From the NCBI GenBank assembly GCA_023395735.1, contig JAEWYI010000025.1, positions 1 to 8,093 on the forward strand: DNA of 8,093 nucleotides, written 5' to 3'. The DNA is from Cyanobacteria bacterium OH_SFB_17. GTDB lineage: Bacteria > Cyanobacteriota > Vampirovibrionia > Gastranaerophilales > Gastranaerophilaceae. Under the pieces are notes generated by a model. That model ran no database searches and was not told where the DNA came from. It was given only the letters and a program-made list of their open reading frames with translations. Of this stretch, positions 1 through 7,240 are shown piece after piece (the first letter of the stretch is position 1; every line of letters starts with the position of its first letter). The translations under genes were made by a program, and so were the position numbers.

Positions 1-587
1 GAAATATTTTTTTCTACTCCCGCATAGGTTCCAAAACTTCCCGGTGTCGGATAACCAATGTCTGCCTGAAGCGGATACTCCATTATCTCAGCAATTTTTT
101 CTGCCGAAATTTTTGCCGGCCCGTCATAATTTACCACCCGAAAAGGAGCGTGGATTGTAAGCACCAAATCTGGCGAAAATTCCGCTAAAATATCCTGCAC
201 AAATCTTGTTTCAATTTCGCTTGCGGGATTTTCGCCGCCAAAATAATCAGAACATTGGGATTTTTCATCATCACATCTGCCCCAATTTTTTGTCGCAAAA
301 TTCCTGTTCAAATCAACCCCGTTCGCATTTTGGCGAATTTTTAGTTCATAACCGTCAGGGTTCAAACAAGGCAAAAATAACATGCGATTTTGTTTTTTTT
401 CAGCGTTTACAGCCAAGGACTTTAAATAATTTTCTATCAAAAATTTTCCCTGAATCTCATCTCCATGGACAACACCAATAATTAAAATTGTCTTTTTATC
501 ATTAAAAATTCCGTTGCCCCAATCCCCTTGTTCAACCAAAATTATTTCATTATTATTTTTAGACAAAATCTTTTTTAAAATATTCAA
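1..587 (-). CDS. MpaA-like M14 zinc carboxypeptidase (murein peptide amidase), 3' end cut by window edge
   Basis: I translated 195 residues from the minus strand; the gene runs off the left edge. In E. coli, MpaA is a cytoplasmic enzyme that cuts the gamma-D-Glu-meso-DAP bond of recycled murein tripeptide. Visible M14 features are the zinc motif GVVHGDE (H41, E44), LNPDG (76-79), a candidate substrate arginine R85, the block NANGVDLNRNF (87-97) with N94/R95, the third zinc ligand H146 in TIHAP, and GYPTPGSFGTY (178-188). The last block closely resembles the MpaA segment that precedes the catalytic glutamate, so that glutamate should lie just past the edge. An in-frame TAA at 593-591 rules out a longer N-terminus, and the only start that gives a complete fold is TTG at 587. 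The segment C105-C112 looks like a small insertion before the PASEIET helix. The gene begins 15 nt after mnmG stops, so the two are probably one operon. The M14 family is secure; the MpaA specificity is inferred. Confidence 0.85.
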   Translation of the reverse strand, partial: MNILKKILSKNNNEIILVEQGDWGNGIFNDKKTILIIGVVHGDEIQGKFLIENYLKSLAVNAEKKQNRMLFLPCLNPDGYELKIRQNANGVDLNRNFATKNWGRCDDEKSQCSDYFGGENPASEIETRFVQDILAEFSPDLVLTIHAPFRVVNYDGPAKISAEKIAEIMEYPLQADIGYPTPGSFGTYAGVEKNI

Positions 588-599
588 ATTTTACTGTCG

Positions 600-604
600 C
601 CTCT
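600..604 (-). promoter_or_regulatory. Ribosome binding site AGAGG for the MpaA-like gene, overlapping the mnmG stop
   Basis: AGAGG on the minus strand overlaps the mnmG TAG stop and lies 12 nt before the TTG at 587. The spacing is long but workable. It supports the TTG start and suggests translational coupling to mnmG. No ATG or GTG is available in this frame before the conserved domain. Confidence 0.45.
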
Positions 605-2492
605 AAATTTTTGCAATCATATTTTTTTCTATCATTACCATCAAAACAGAAATGTCTGCAGGTTTTACCCCACCGATTCTTGAAGCCTGCGCCAACGTTT
701 TTGGCTGAATTTTCGCAAGTTTTTCTTTCGTTTCTGTCGATATGTGCTGAATAGAAGAATAATCAATGTTTTCAGGAATTCTATATTTTTCAAGCTTGCC
801 TGCCTGCTCAACCTGCACTTCTTGTCTTTTAATATAACCTTCGTACTTTATTAAAATTTCAACCTGTTCATAAACATCTTTTGCAACATCTAAATTTTTA
901 GTTTTTTCGTCAATCTCTTGAAGAATTTTATATCCTATATTCGGTCGCTTAAGCAAGTCTGCAAGCCTTATTCCACGCTCTATACTCTCCCCGTATTTTG
1001 ATAAAATCTGATTAACTTTTTCCTTATCATCGTTTGAAATTTTATCTTCAAAAAGCCTTTTCAACTCAACTTGAATATTTTCCTGTTTTTCTTCAAACAA
1101 CTTAAATTGAGCATCATCGACAAGTCCAAGCTTGTGTCCTATCGGCGTAAGTCTGAAATCAGCATTATCCTGTCTCAATAAAAGCCTGTACTCAGAGCGC
1201 GAAGTAAGCATTCTATAAGGATCTTGAATGTCTTTTGTCACCAAATCATCGATTAATGTACCGATATAAGAAGAACTTCTTGAAAGCTCAAGCATCTGTG
1301 AATTATTCAAATAATTAAATGCATTAATCCCCGCAACCAAACCCTGTGCCGCAGCCTCTTCATATCCGCTTGTTCCGTTAATTTGTCCTGCATTAAACAA
1401 GCCCTTAACCAATTTTGTCATCAAAGAATGTTGCAGTTGAATTGCAGGCACATAATCATACTCCACAGCATAAGCAGGTTTGATTACATGAACATTCTCC
1501 AAGCCAGGCAAGCTTCTGAGCATCTGAAACTGAACATCGGCAGGCAAGCTCGTTGAAAAGCCTTGAACGTAAACTTCGTATGTGTCGAGCCCTTCGGGCT
1601 CGATAAAAATATGGTGTGAAGGATTTGAGGAAAATCTCACGATTTTGTCCTCAATCGAAGGACAATAACGAGGCCCCACTCCTTCTATCAAACCTTGATA
1701 CATAGGTGATTTGTCCAAGTTGGATTTAATCACTTCGTGAGTTTTTTCATTTGTTCTTGTCAAATAACAAGGAACCTGAGGCCTTACTGGTCTGTTCGGC
1801 TTAAACGAATAAAAATTAAGCTCGTCATCTCCCGGTTGAACTGTCATTTTTGAATAATCAATTGTTCTGCTGTCAACTCTTGCAGGGGTTCCTGTTTTTA
1901 GCTTTTTCACATTAAACCCAAGCTCTTTAAGCGAATTTGAAAGCCCTAAAGCAGGCATTTCACCGAGGCGACCTGCAGGATAAGCCTGAAGTCCTACAAA
2001 AATTCTTCCGCTTAAAGAAGTCCCTGTCGTTAGAATAACCGTAGGCGAAAAATATTCTATACCGTACTCATCAACAGCGCCTTTAACCACACCGTCTTTT
2101 ACAATCAAAGAAGAAATACAGCATTGCTTTAAGAAAATATTTTCGTTTTCTTCAATTCGTTTTCTCATATATTGCATGTATTCTTTTTTGTCAGACTGAG
2201 CCCTAAGCGCTCGTACAGCAGGGCCTTTAGAAGAGTTTAACATTTTCATTTGAATATAAGTAGCATCCGCAGCTTCGCCCATAACTCCGCCCAAAGCATC
2301 TATTTCTCTGACCAAAGTTGATTTAGCAGGACCGCCGATTGCCGGATTACAAGGCATCAATGCGATATTGTCCAAATTCAAGGAACATAAAAGAACCTTC
2401 AAGCCCAAATTTGCTGCAGCAAAAGCTGCCTCACATCCTGCATGTCCAGCTCCAACTACAATCGTATCAAACTTGTTTTTCAAATAATCCAT
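603..2492 (-). CDS. mnmG: tRNA uridine-5-carboxymethylaminomethyl modification enzyme MnmG (GidA)
   Basis: MnmG is an FAD protein that works with the GTPase MnmE to add the carboxymethylaminomethyl group at C5 of wobble uridine 34 in tRNAs, using methylene-tetrahydrofolate, glycine and NADH. The protein is 629 residues, the same length as E. coli MnmG. The Rossmann motif GAGHAGCEAA is at 14-23. The conserved CNPAIGG loop places the first functional cysteine at C48, and GPRYCPSIEDK places the second at C277. The tRNA-binding C-terminal region includes SRSEYRLLLRQDNADFRLTP, YEGYIKRQ (550-557) and SRIGG (604-608). The loop continues PAKS, as in Firmicutes and Cyanobacteria, rather than the GK version of Proteobacteria. 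The ATG at 2492 gives the standard N-terminus. There is no Shine-Dalgarno sequence before it, and a TATAAT sits only 6 nt upstream. mnmE is not in the window. The MpaA-like gene follows on the same strand. Confidence 0.98.
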   Translation of the reverse strand: MDYLKNKFDTIVVGAGHAGCEAAFAAANLGLKVLLCSLNLDNIALMPCNPAIGGPAKSTLVREIDALGGVMGEAADATYIQMKMLNSSKGPAVRALRAQSDKKEYMQYMRKRIEENENIFLKQCCISSLIVKDGVVKGAVDEYGIEYFSPTVILTTGTSLSGRIFVGLQAYPAGRLGEMPALGLSNSLKELGFNVKKLKTGTPARVDSRTIDYSKMTVQPGDDELNFYSFKPNRPVRPQVPCYLTRTNEKTHEVIKSNLDKSPMYQGLIEGVGPRYCPSIEDKIVRFSSNPSHHIFIEPEGLDTYEVYVQGFSTSLPADVQFQMLRSLPGLENVHVIKPAYAVEYDYVPAIQLQHSLMTKLVKGLFNAGQINGTSGYEEAAAQGLVAGINAFNYLNNSQMLELSRSSSYIGTLIDDLVTKDIQDPYRMLTSRSEYRLLLRQDNADFRLTPIGHKLGLVDDAQFKLFEEKQENIQVELKRLFEDKISNDDKEKVNQILSKYGESIERGIRLADLLKRPNIGYKILQEIDEKTKNLDVAKDVYEQVEILIKYEGYIKRQEVQVEQAGKLEKYRIPENIDYSSIQHISTETKEKLAKIQPKTLAQASRIGGVKPADISVLMVMIEKNMIAKI

Positions 2493-2500
2493 AATATAAT
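2473..2500 (+). promoter_or_regulatory. Candidate promoter of the secreted-protein gene
   Basis: TTGTTT (2473-2478), a 16-nt spacer and TATAAT (2495-2500) form a good sigma-70-type promoter pointing to the plus-strand gene at 2537, with an expected start near 2507. A second TATAAT follows at 2501-2506. The -35 lies inside the first codons of mnmG, and the -10 overlaps the minus-strand TATAAT at 2499-2504. The two promoters would therefore compete for polymerase. Confidence 0.5.
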
Positions 2501-2527
2501 TATAATATAAAATTTATTATGTGAACA
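2499..2527 (-). promoter_or_regulatory. Candidate mnmG promoter, probably giving a leaderless mRNA
   Basis: On the minus strand a perfect -10 hexamer TATAAT lies at 2504-2499, six nt before the mnmG ATG (2492). A weak -35 match, TGTTCA at 2527-2522, sits 17 nt upstream (3 of 6 to consensus). Transcription from this -10 would begin at or next to the A of the ATG, and there is no purine-rich ribosome site in the gap. The area is very AT-rich, so a chance TATAAT is possible. However, only 44 bp separate mnmG from the divergent gene, which leaves little room for any other promoter unless it lies inside that gene. Confidence 0.45.
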
Positions 2528-2532
2528 GGTGA
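2527..2532 (+). promoter_or_regulatory. Ribosome binding site AGGTGA of the secreted-protein gene
   Basis: AGGTGA lies four nt before the ATG at 2537. The spacing is slightly short, but it fixes the start, which also gives a complete signal peptide. Confidence 0.6.
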
Positions 2533-2536
2533 AAAA

Positions 2537-3181
2537 ATGAACAGATTTTTAGCTTTATTATTATTTTTAATATCTTTTGCACTTCCGGTATTGAGCGAAC
2601 CCATAATACCTGATTTTGAGCAGACTCAGGAAGAAACAAAGCCGATTGAGGCTCAAATCACCTTTGATTGGATTTCCAAAACTCAAATGCAACGTGATGA
2701 AAATATTGAACAAATAAAGAACATCCTTTTCACTCCCGAAACCCCAACAACGTTTTCAAAGTCTGCATTTAGAGAAAAATATAAAAACTTCTTGAAAAAC
2801 AAAAATTATCTGCAAACTTATGAGGACTTATCGAAAGGCAAAAAAGAGGATGAAAATGCTTACTATTGTGTTTTCAAACTTGGAAACAGCTCACTTATCA
2901 TAATGTATGCGATTCAGTATAAAAAAGACCCGCACCACATTTTTTATTATGATGCTATGGGAGGCTTAAGATTTATAGATATATCGTCTGGAAAAGCGCC
3001 AAACTATCCTTACTCGACTTATCAATACACAGTAAACGGCAAACTTGTCGCAGCCTATTATTACAACTCACAATACGATCAATATGCATACGATGAAAAC
3101 GGAAAATTCAAAGGACGCTGGTATAAAGATAAATTCTATAACAGAAGAGCAAAAGTGATAATGACTCGCTCCTGCTGGTAA
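2537..3181 (+). CDS. Secreted tyrosine-rich protein of unknown function with Y-x3-G-x-[LF] repeats
   Basis: I do not recognise a family. The 214-residue protein begins with a signal peptide: basic MNR, a hydrophobic core at about 4-19, and a likely cut after V-L-S (residue 20). There is no lipobox cysteine, so the product should be periplasmic or secreted. Residues 45-100 are charged and probably helical. From about 108 on it is strongly tyrosine-rich, with about 18 Tyr in the last 107 residues. Three short repeats of the form Y-x3-G-x-[LF] lie at 138-144, 164-170 and 185-191, spaced 26 and 21 residues, resembling beta-hairpin wall-type repeats (MORN-like or YD-like). C111 and C213 are the only cysteines after the signal peptide and could form a disulfide. 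The gene is isolated: divergent from mnmG and convergent with the AsmA-like gene (stops 8 bp apart). An envelope or surface-binding role is only a guess. Confidence 0.85.
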   Translation: MNRFLALLLFLISFALPVLSEPIIPDFEQTQEETKPIEAQITFDWISKTQMQRDENIEQIKNILFTPETPTTFSKSAFREKYKNFLKNKNYLQTYEDLSKGKKEDENAYYCVFKLGNSSLIIMYAIQYKKDPHHIFYYDAMGGLRFIDISSGKAPNYPYSTYQYTVNGKLVAAYYYNSQYDQYAYDENGKFKGRWYKDKFYNRRAKVIMTRSCW

Positions 3182-3189
3182 AACATATT

Positions 3190-6100
3190 CTACTCAACCC
3201 ATTTGAAGCTTTGAACGTAATTTTCTCCGCTTATATCACCATAAATATCAACTGAGAAAACTCTGTATTTTTTATCATTCAATTCAAATCCAGGGATTTT
3301 ATTAAAGTTTTTAATAAATTCGGCCTTGTTTGTTTCATCCAAATTCAAACCTGGAATTGCATTAAACAACGTGTTCAATGAAGTATTTCCAACAGGGCCC
3401 AAAACGTTTGAGGCTTTTTTTGCTAAACGACCAAACACATCCAAATCGGCGGTCTGTGTCGAAAAATTATACGTACCCTTGACAAACAAACTCAAATCTT
3501 TTCCCTTAGAAAAAATCTGAACAGAATCTGCAAAACCTTTATTAATTTCAAAATTTCCGTTTATATTTTCAAAATCACCTGTTTTTAAAGGTGCGACAAC
3601 CCCGATAAGACTATTTATAGTGAGTCCGGTAACGCCACTCTTAACTAAATTTGCCGCCCTTAAAAGATATTCCATAGACCCTAATTTCGGCATTCTTCCG
3701 TTTGCAACCCTAAAACCTGCGTTCCCTGAAAGTGTTTCCATACAAGCCTTGTGAGAGCTGCCATTGCACACAAGATTTGCCTGCCCTGTCAAAGATCCAT
3801 AAATCTGATTAGGAAGGTCAAATAATGTATCAGCAAGGTTATTTGCGTTTACTTTTTCAACATACAAATCCAAAGATGAAGTCTTATTTAAAAGATTATA
3901 CTTAAAGTTTCCGCTTACCGTACCATCAGCAACTCCGAATTTAAAATCTTTCAATGATAATAACATTTTTTCGCTTATTGAAAAATTCGCTGTCAAATCT
4001 TTTGCGTAAACATTTTTCACCAAAACGCTATCAGCCTTAAGTTTTGCATCTTTCACTAACCAGTTTGATAAATCAAATCCTGATTTCGGCTCTGACAGAG
4101 TGTTCATATTTGAGTCAATTTGAAGCTGATTGAGTGATTTTGAAATTTTGTTTATATCCAAATTACCCAAATAAATATCGACGTCTTTTAAGTCATAAGG
4201 CGGGGTTAAGTCATTTTGCATATTTGCAAATAGCGCAATTTTGTTACCAAACATTTCGCCTTTTGCTTTTATGTCTATATTTCGGCTGTCAAAATTTAGG
4301 GATATATCCTTTATTGTTGTGTCCAACAGAGGAATATCAACACCGTTAAAATTCAAAAAACCAATCATTTTAGGAACTGATGCAGGGCCATTTAAAATCA
4401 CATTAGAAGTAAACATTCCCTGTTTTATCATTGATTTTTTGAACAAAATATTAAAAACTTTTGCATCAGTGGGGTTTTGGGTTCTCACTCTGAAATTATG
4501 CAAATAAACATTGTTGTTTGTAAATGAAATTTCGCCTCTGGCACTCAACTGCGGAGAAACAAATTCTCTGTCGTTTTGAGAAGAAATTAGTTTATCATAT
4601 TGGAAATTGCTTATTACAACAGAATTTTTCCCTATAACAGCATCTAAAAATATTCTGATAGGATTATTCACATCGCCAATCGTAGAGCCCATATAATAAA
4701 TACTTGAATCCTTTTCCATATTGATTTCTGTCTTTGCGCTTATTGCATCACGAGCTCCAGTAATTCTTGCAGAATAAATAATATCACCTTTAACTTTAAG
4801 CGGATAAGTTGCGGTTTTGTTTATATATTTATCAATAAATTTTTGGCTTGGTTTTGAATTGATATATAAGTTGAAAACAGGTTTATTGAAAATATCGTCA
4901 ATCATCCCATCTATAAGAATCGGCATAGAATCAACAACTGCATTCAATTTATAGACAACAAGACGGTTGTTGTTAATCTCTAAATTTCCGCCATATATTT
5001 TTACAGGGGTGTTTTTGTAAGAAAAAGCTAAATCCTTCAAATTCATCTTTAAATCTAATTTTTCATCTTTAAAACGCCCTTTTACGTAAATTTTTGACTT
5101 ATTTACAAGAGAATATAAATCAAACTTAACCTCGTTATCATCAAAATCAATATCACCATAAATGTTTTTTATCGGAGTCGGAAAACTATTAAGTTGAAAC
5201 GCATTTCCTAGAAGTTTTAGATGTCCAGAGACAAAAATTGTTTTGCCGATAACAAAGTCATTTATATTTTTAACCTTGCCTTTTACCTTGATTTTCAAAT
5301 TCATTTTTCCGCCGACTTTTGCCATCGGAGGAAGAATTTTTTGATAACCGCTCAACATTTTTGAAGTTCTAAAAACATTGTACATGTAGATAAGATTTTG
5401 ACCATTCGTGATGGCCTCAAAATCTAAATCTCCATATACAGAACATTTTCCGTTTATATTTACAGGTTTAGAATCCATTAAAGCGCTATGCGTCTTAAAA
5501 TAAACCATTTTATCTTTGAATAAGACTTCCCCGTTCACTTTTGTAAAAATTGCATTTAAGTCATTAAAACTTGCAGTTGCATCAATAAAGTTCAAAACTC
5601 CTGTCAAATGCGGATTAGCCTTGTCGCCTTTTACTTTTAGCTTGATATTTCCAACCCCTTTTAATTTCATAACTGGAACAGGTCCTATTTCAAAATTAAA
5701 AACTTCATGCACCGGATTGAGAATAAATTGAGTAGTCTCCAAATCAACACTTTGCGTAGTAAAAATATCCAAATCAGCCTTCTTTGATCCGTATAAATCT
5801 ATAGGCCCTTTGACAGAAACGTATTCAGATTTTCCGACTGGAACAAAAACATCCAAATCGACTTTTGTACCGATAAAATTTAAATCGACTTTTGCTTTTG
5901 GAATAGCTAAAGGTTTTATCACATAAACATTTTTGACATCAACTTTTCCCTCGACTTTTGGGGTCAAATACTTTCCTTTAATAGTCAAGTCACCGTCAAC
6001 ATCGCCGTAGAAACCATACTTTTTCAATGCATATAAATTTATATCTATAGGATTTGTCAAAGTAGGAGGCAAAAGCCCGACAATATTTTCAGCTCTTGTA

Positions 6101-7131
6101 TTACTTACTTTTACAACTAAATCCAAGATTGAATTTTTAGAACCAAATCTCAAAATCTTGCCAGATACAACTGCATGCAAATTTTTCGAATCTAGTTTAA
6201 CTCCTTTGATAACGACAGCTTTTTTAAAAATATCAGCCAATATATCAACATTTAGCTTGTTTCTCAAAACAATCGAAGAAATCTTGTCTTTTGTGAAAAT
6301 CCCAAGATTATCAACAACAATTTTCATCGCAATCTGCTTTATCCCGATTGCAGAAATTCTTGTTTTCCCTTGAATATTAACAACACCGCTAAGATTGGTT
6401 ATTTTACCTTTTGTATATTTAATCACATAAGGTGAAAAATCAGCCAAGTCCAAATTGGTTAAAATTCCATTAAAAACAATTTCGTTTGAATCAAAACTTT
6501 TTTCAAAAGGGATATTAAAAGCTACATCAGCGTTTAAGACCGAAACCTTTTTATCTACCTTTAGCTTTGTATTTGTCGAGAATTTTACAAATTTTTCTGA
6601 ATTGAATTTTATCAAATCAAAGTAGTCGCCGGTAATTGCTATATTTTTATTTTGTATCTCATCTTTCAGCAAAATATCATATTTTTCAACATTCATTTTA
6701 GAATTATCAATTGATAAAATTGAATCAGAAGCTTTCACAAAGAGCGTATCACCCAAATATATCCTGTAATTTTTATCAATTCTTAAATTTGCATGGACTC
6801 TATCACAAGAAAAATATGCAACATTAACCTTCCCAAAAATCAATGGAATCAAACGAATCTTTATTTTTGGATTTGTGACAAGAAAAGGATATTTATCGTT
6901 TTTATCCGCAATTGCAAACTCTTGTGCGGAAAGCCAAACCGAAGGAATCAAACCCATTTTTAACTCAGGAGATTTTAATTTAATATCAACCCCAAGCTCT
7001 TTTTTTGCATAATCACTAATCTCAGAAACTCTAGCACCAACATTCACAACAAGTGGCACTACCCAATAATAAATAGCGTACAAAACAACAATTATTAATA
7101 TAGTCAACAATGTTTTTAATCTTAGTTTCAT
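3190..7131 (-). CDS. Large AsmA/TamB-like repeating-beta-groove envelope protein (putative lipid-transport bridge)
   Basis: This 1313-residue protein has a single N-terminal membrane anchor (about 7-29, flanked by Lys/Arg), followed by one long beta-rich periplasmic region. The segment after the anchor (DYAKKELGVDIKLKSPELKM, then IKIRLIPLIFGKVNVAYFSC) is typical of AsmA-superfamily N-termini. Short units of the kind V-x-G-K plus alternating hydrophobic strands recur throughout. Two segments have the TamB-like pattern P-x-x-x-G-x-L followed by an N/D-x-x-G-like turn. The C-terminal part (about 1112-1228: GSLTGQANLVC..., GNAGFRVANGRMPKLG) resembles the AsmA/YhdP C-terminal domain, and C1122/C1130 could form a disulfide. 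E. coli YhdP and TamB are of similar length and move phospholipids between the inner and outer membranes; that role here is inferred. No TamA/Omp85 gene is adjacent. An in-frame TAA at 7139-7137 excludes an upstream start. The family is likely; the subfamily is uncertain. Confidence 0.85.
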   Translation of the reverse strand: MKLRLKTLLTILIIVVLYAIYYWVVPLVVNVGARVSEISDYAKKELGVDIKLKSPELKMGLIPSVWLSAQEFAIADKNDKYPFLVTNPKIKIRLIPLIFGKVNVAYFSCDRVHANLRIDKNYRIYLGDTLFVKASDSILSIDNSKMNVEKYDILLKDEIQNKNIAITGDYFDLIKFNSEKFVKFSTNTKLKVDKKVSVLNADVAFNIPFEKSFDSNEIVFNGILTNLDLADFSPYVIKYTKGKITNLSGVVNIQGKTRISAIGIKQIAMKIVVDNLGIFTKDKISSIVLRNKLNVDILADIFKKAVVIKGVKLDSKNLHAVVSGKILRFGSKNSILDLVVKVSNTRAENIVGLLPPTLTNPIDINLYALKKYGFYGDVDGDLTIKGKYLTPKVEGKVDVKNVYVIKPLAIPKAKVDLNFIGTKVDLDVFVPVGKSEYVSVKGPIDLYGSKKADLDIFTTQSVDLETTQFILNPVHEVFNFEIGPVPVMKLKGVGNIKLKVKGDKANPHLTGVLNFIDATASFNDLNAIFTKVNGEVLFKDKMVYFKTHSALMDSKPVNINGKCSVYGDLDFEAITNGQNLIYMYNVFRTSKMLSGYQKILPPMAKVGGKMNLKIKVKGKVKNINDFVIGKTIFVSGHLKLLGNAFQLNSFPTPIKNIYGDIDFDDNEVKFDLYSLVNKSKIYVKGRFKDEKLDLKMNLKDLAFSYKNTPVKIYGGNLEINNNRLVVYKLNAVVDSMPILIDGMIDDIFNKPVFNLYINSKPSQKFIDKYINKTATYPLKVKGDIIYSARITGARDAISAKTEINMEKDSSIYYMGSTIGDVNNPIRIFLDAVIGKNSVVISNFQYDKLISSQNDREFVSPQLSARGEISFTNNNVYLHNFRVRTQNPTDAKVFNILFKKSMIKQGMFTSNVILNGPASVPKMIGFLNFNGVDIPLLDTTIKDISLNFDSRNIDIKAKGEMFGNKIALFANMQNDLTPPYDLKDVDIYLGNLDINKISKSLNQLQIDSNMNTLSEPKSGFDLSNWLVKDAKLKADSVLVKNVYAKDLTANFSISEKMLLSLKDFKFGVADGTVSGNFKYNLLNKTSSLDLYVEKVNANNLADTLFDLPNQIYGSLTGQANLVCNGSSHKACMETLSGNAGFRVANGRMPKLGSMEYLLRAANLVKSGVTGLTINSLIGVVAPLKTGDFENINGNFEINKGFADSVQIFSKGKDLSLFVKGTYNFSTQTADLDVFGRLAKKASNVLGPVGNTSLNTLFNAIPGLNLDETNKAEFIKNFNKIPGFELNDKKYRVFSVDIYGDISGENYVQSFKWVE

Positions 7132-7151
7132 TGTAAATTATTATAGCACAA
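7128..7151 (-). CDS. Possible 7-codon leader ORF coupled to the AsmA-like gene
   Basis: A strong AGGAGG (7163-7158, minus strand) lies 26 nt from the AsmA-like ATG, too far to serve it, but exactly 6 nt from a TTG at 7151. That TTG opens the frame MCYNNLQ and stops at a TGA overlapping the real start as ATGA. This is the classic geometry of translational coupling: ribosomes ending the leader could restart on the ATG. It would operate only on RNA that starts upstream, for example read-through from rubrerythrin. At this length chance cannot be excluded. Confidence 0.3.
   Translation of the reverse strand: MCYNNLQ
7140..7148 (-). promoter_or_regulatory. Extended -10 promoter (TGCTATAAT) for the AsmA-like gene
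   Basis: TGC directly before TATAAT on the minus strand is a perfect extended -10 element, the type that can work without a good -35; none is visible 17 nt upstream. The -10 ends 8 nt before the ATG at 7131, so the predicted RNA would have a leader of at most a few nt and no ribosome site. This matches the arrangement at mnmG. Confidence 0.45.
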
Positions 7152-7173
7152 AAAGCTCCTCCTATAATACACG

Positions 7174-7197
7174 ACACCTCTGTTACACATACACCTC
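7174..7197 (-). repeat. Direct repeat GAGGTGT x2, 17-nt period
   Basis: On the minus strand GAGGTGT occurs at 7197-7191 and again at 7180-7174, an offset of 17 nt, in the gap between rubrerythrin and the AsmA-like gene. It could be a paired operator half-site upstream of the AsmA promoter, or chance. Confidence 0.35.
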
Positions 7198-7218
7198 AGG
7201 CTTTATTTCAAACCTGAG
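7195..7218 (-). other. Hairpin downstream of rubrerythrin, without a U-run
   Basis: CTCAGG (7195-7200) pairs with CCTGAG (7213-7218). With one bulged base, TTT/AAA extends the stem, leaving a 5-nt loop. It begins about 22 nt after the rubrerythrin stop, where a terminator would be expected, but neither strand has a T-run after it. It may be a 3'-end stabiliser or a weak pause site; read-through into the AsmA-like gene then remains possible. The rest of the 109-bp gap holds only the repeat and leader elements listed separately. Confidence 0.4.
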
Positions 7219-7240
7219 ATGAATGCAATAACAACAATTT

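Noticed and set aside
206..481. Plus-strand open frame of 91 codons near the left end
   Set aside because: It is antisense to the MpaA-like gene, whose catalytic motifs are clearly conserved on the minus strand, and it has no ribosome site or recognisable motif.
4134..4507. Two overlapping plus-strand frames inside the AsmA-like gene
   Set aside because: They are antisense to a continuous 1313-residue protein, have low-complexity translations and show no start signals. The same holds for the frames at 3326-3520, 5516-5731 and 6158-6373.
7163..7168. Plus-strand TATAAT in the rubrerythrin/AsmA-like gap
   Set aside because: No plus-strand gene follows it, and the sequence is AT-rich enough to give the hexamer by chance.
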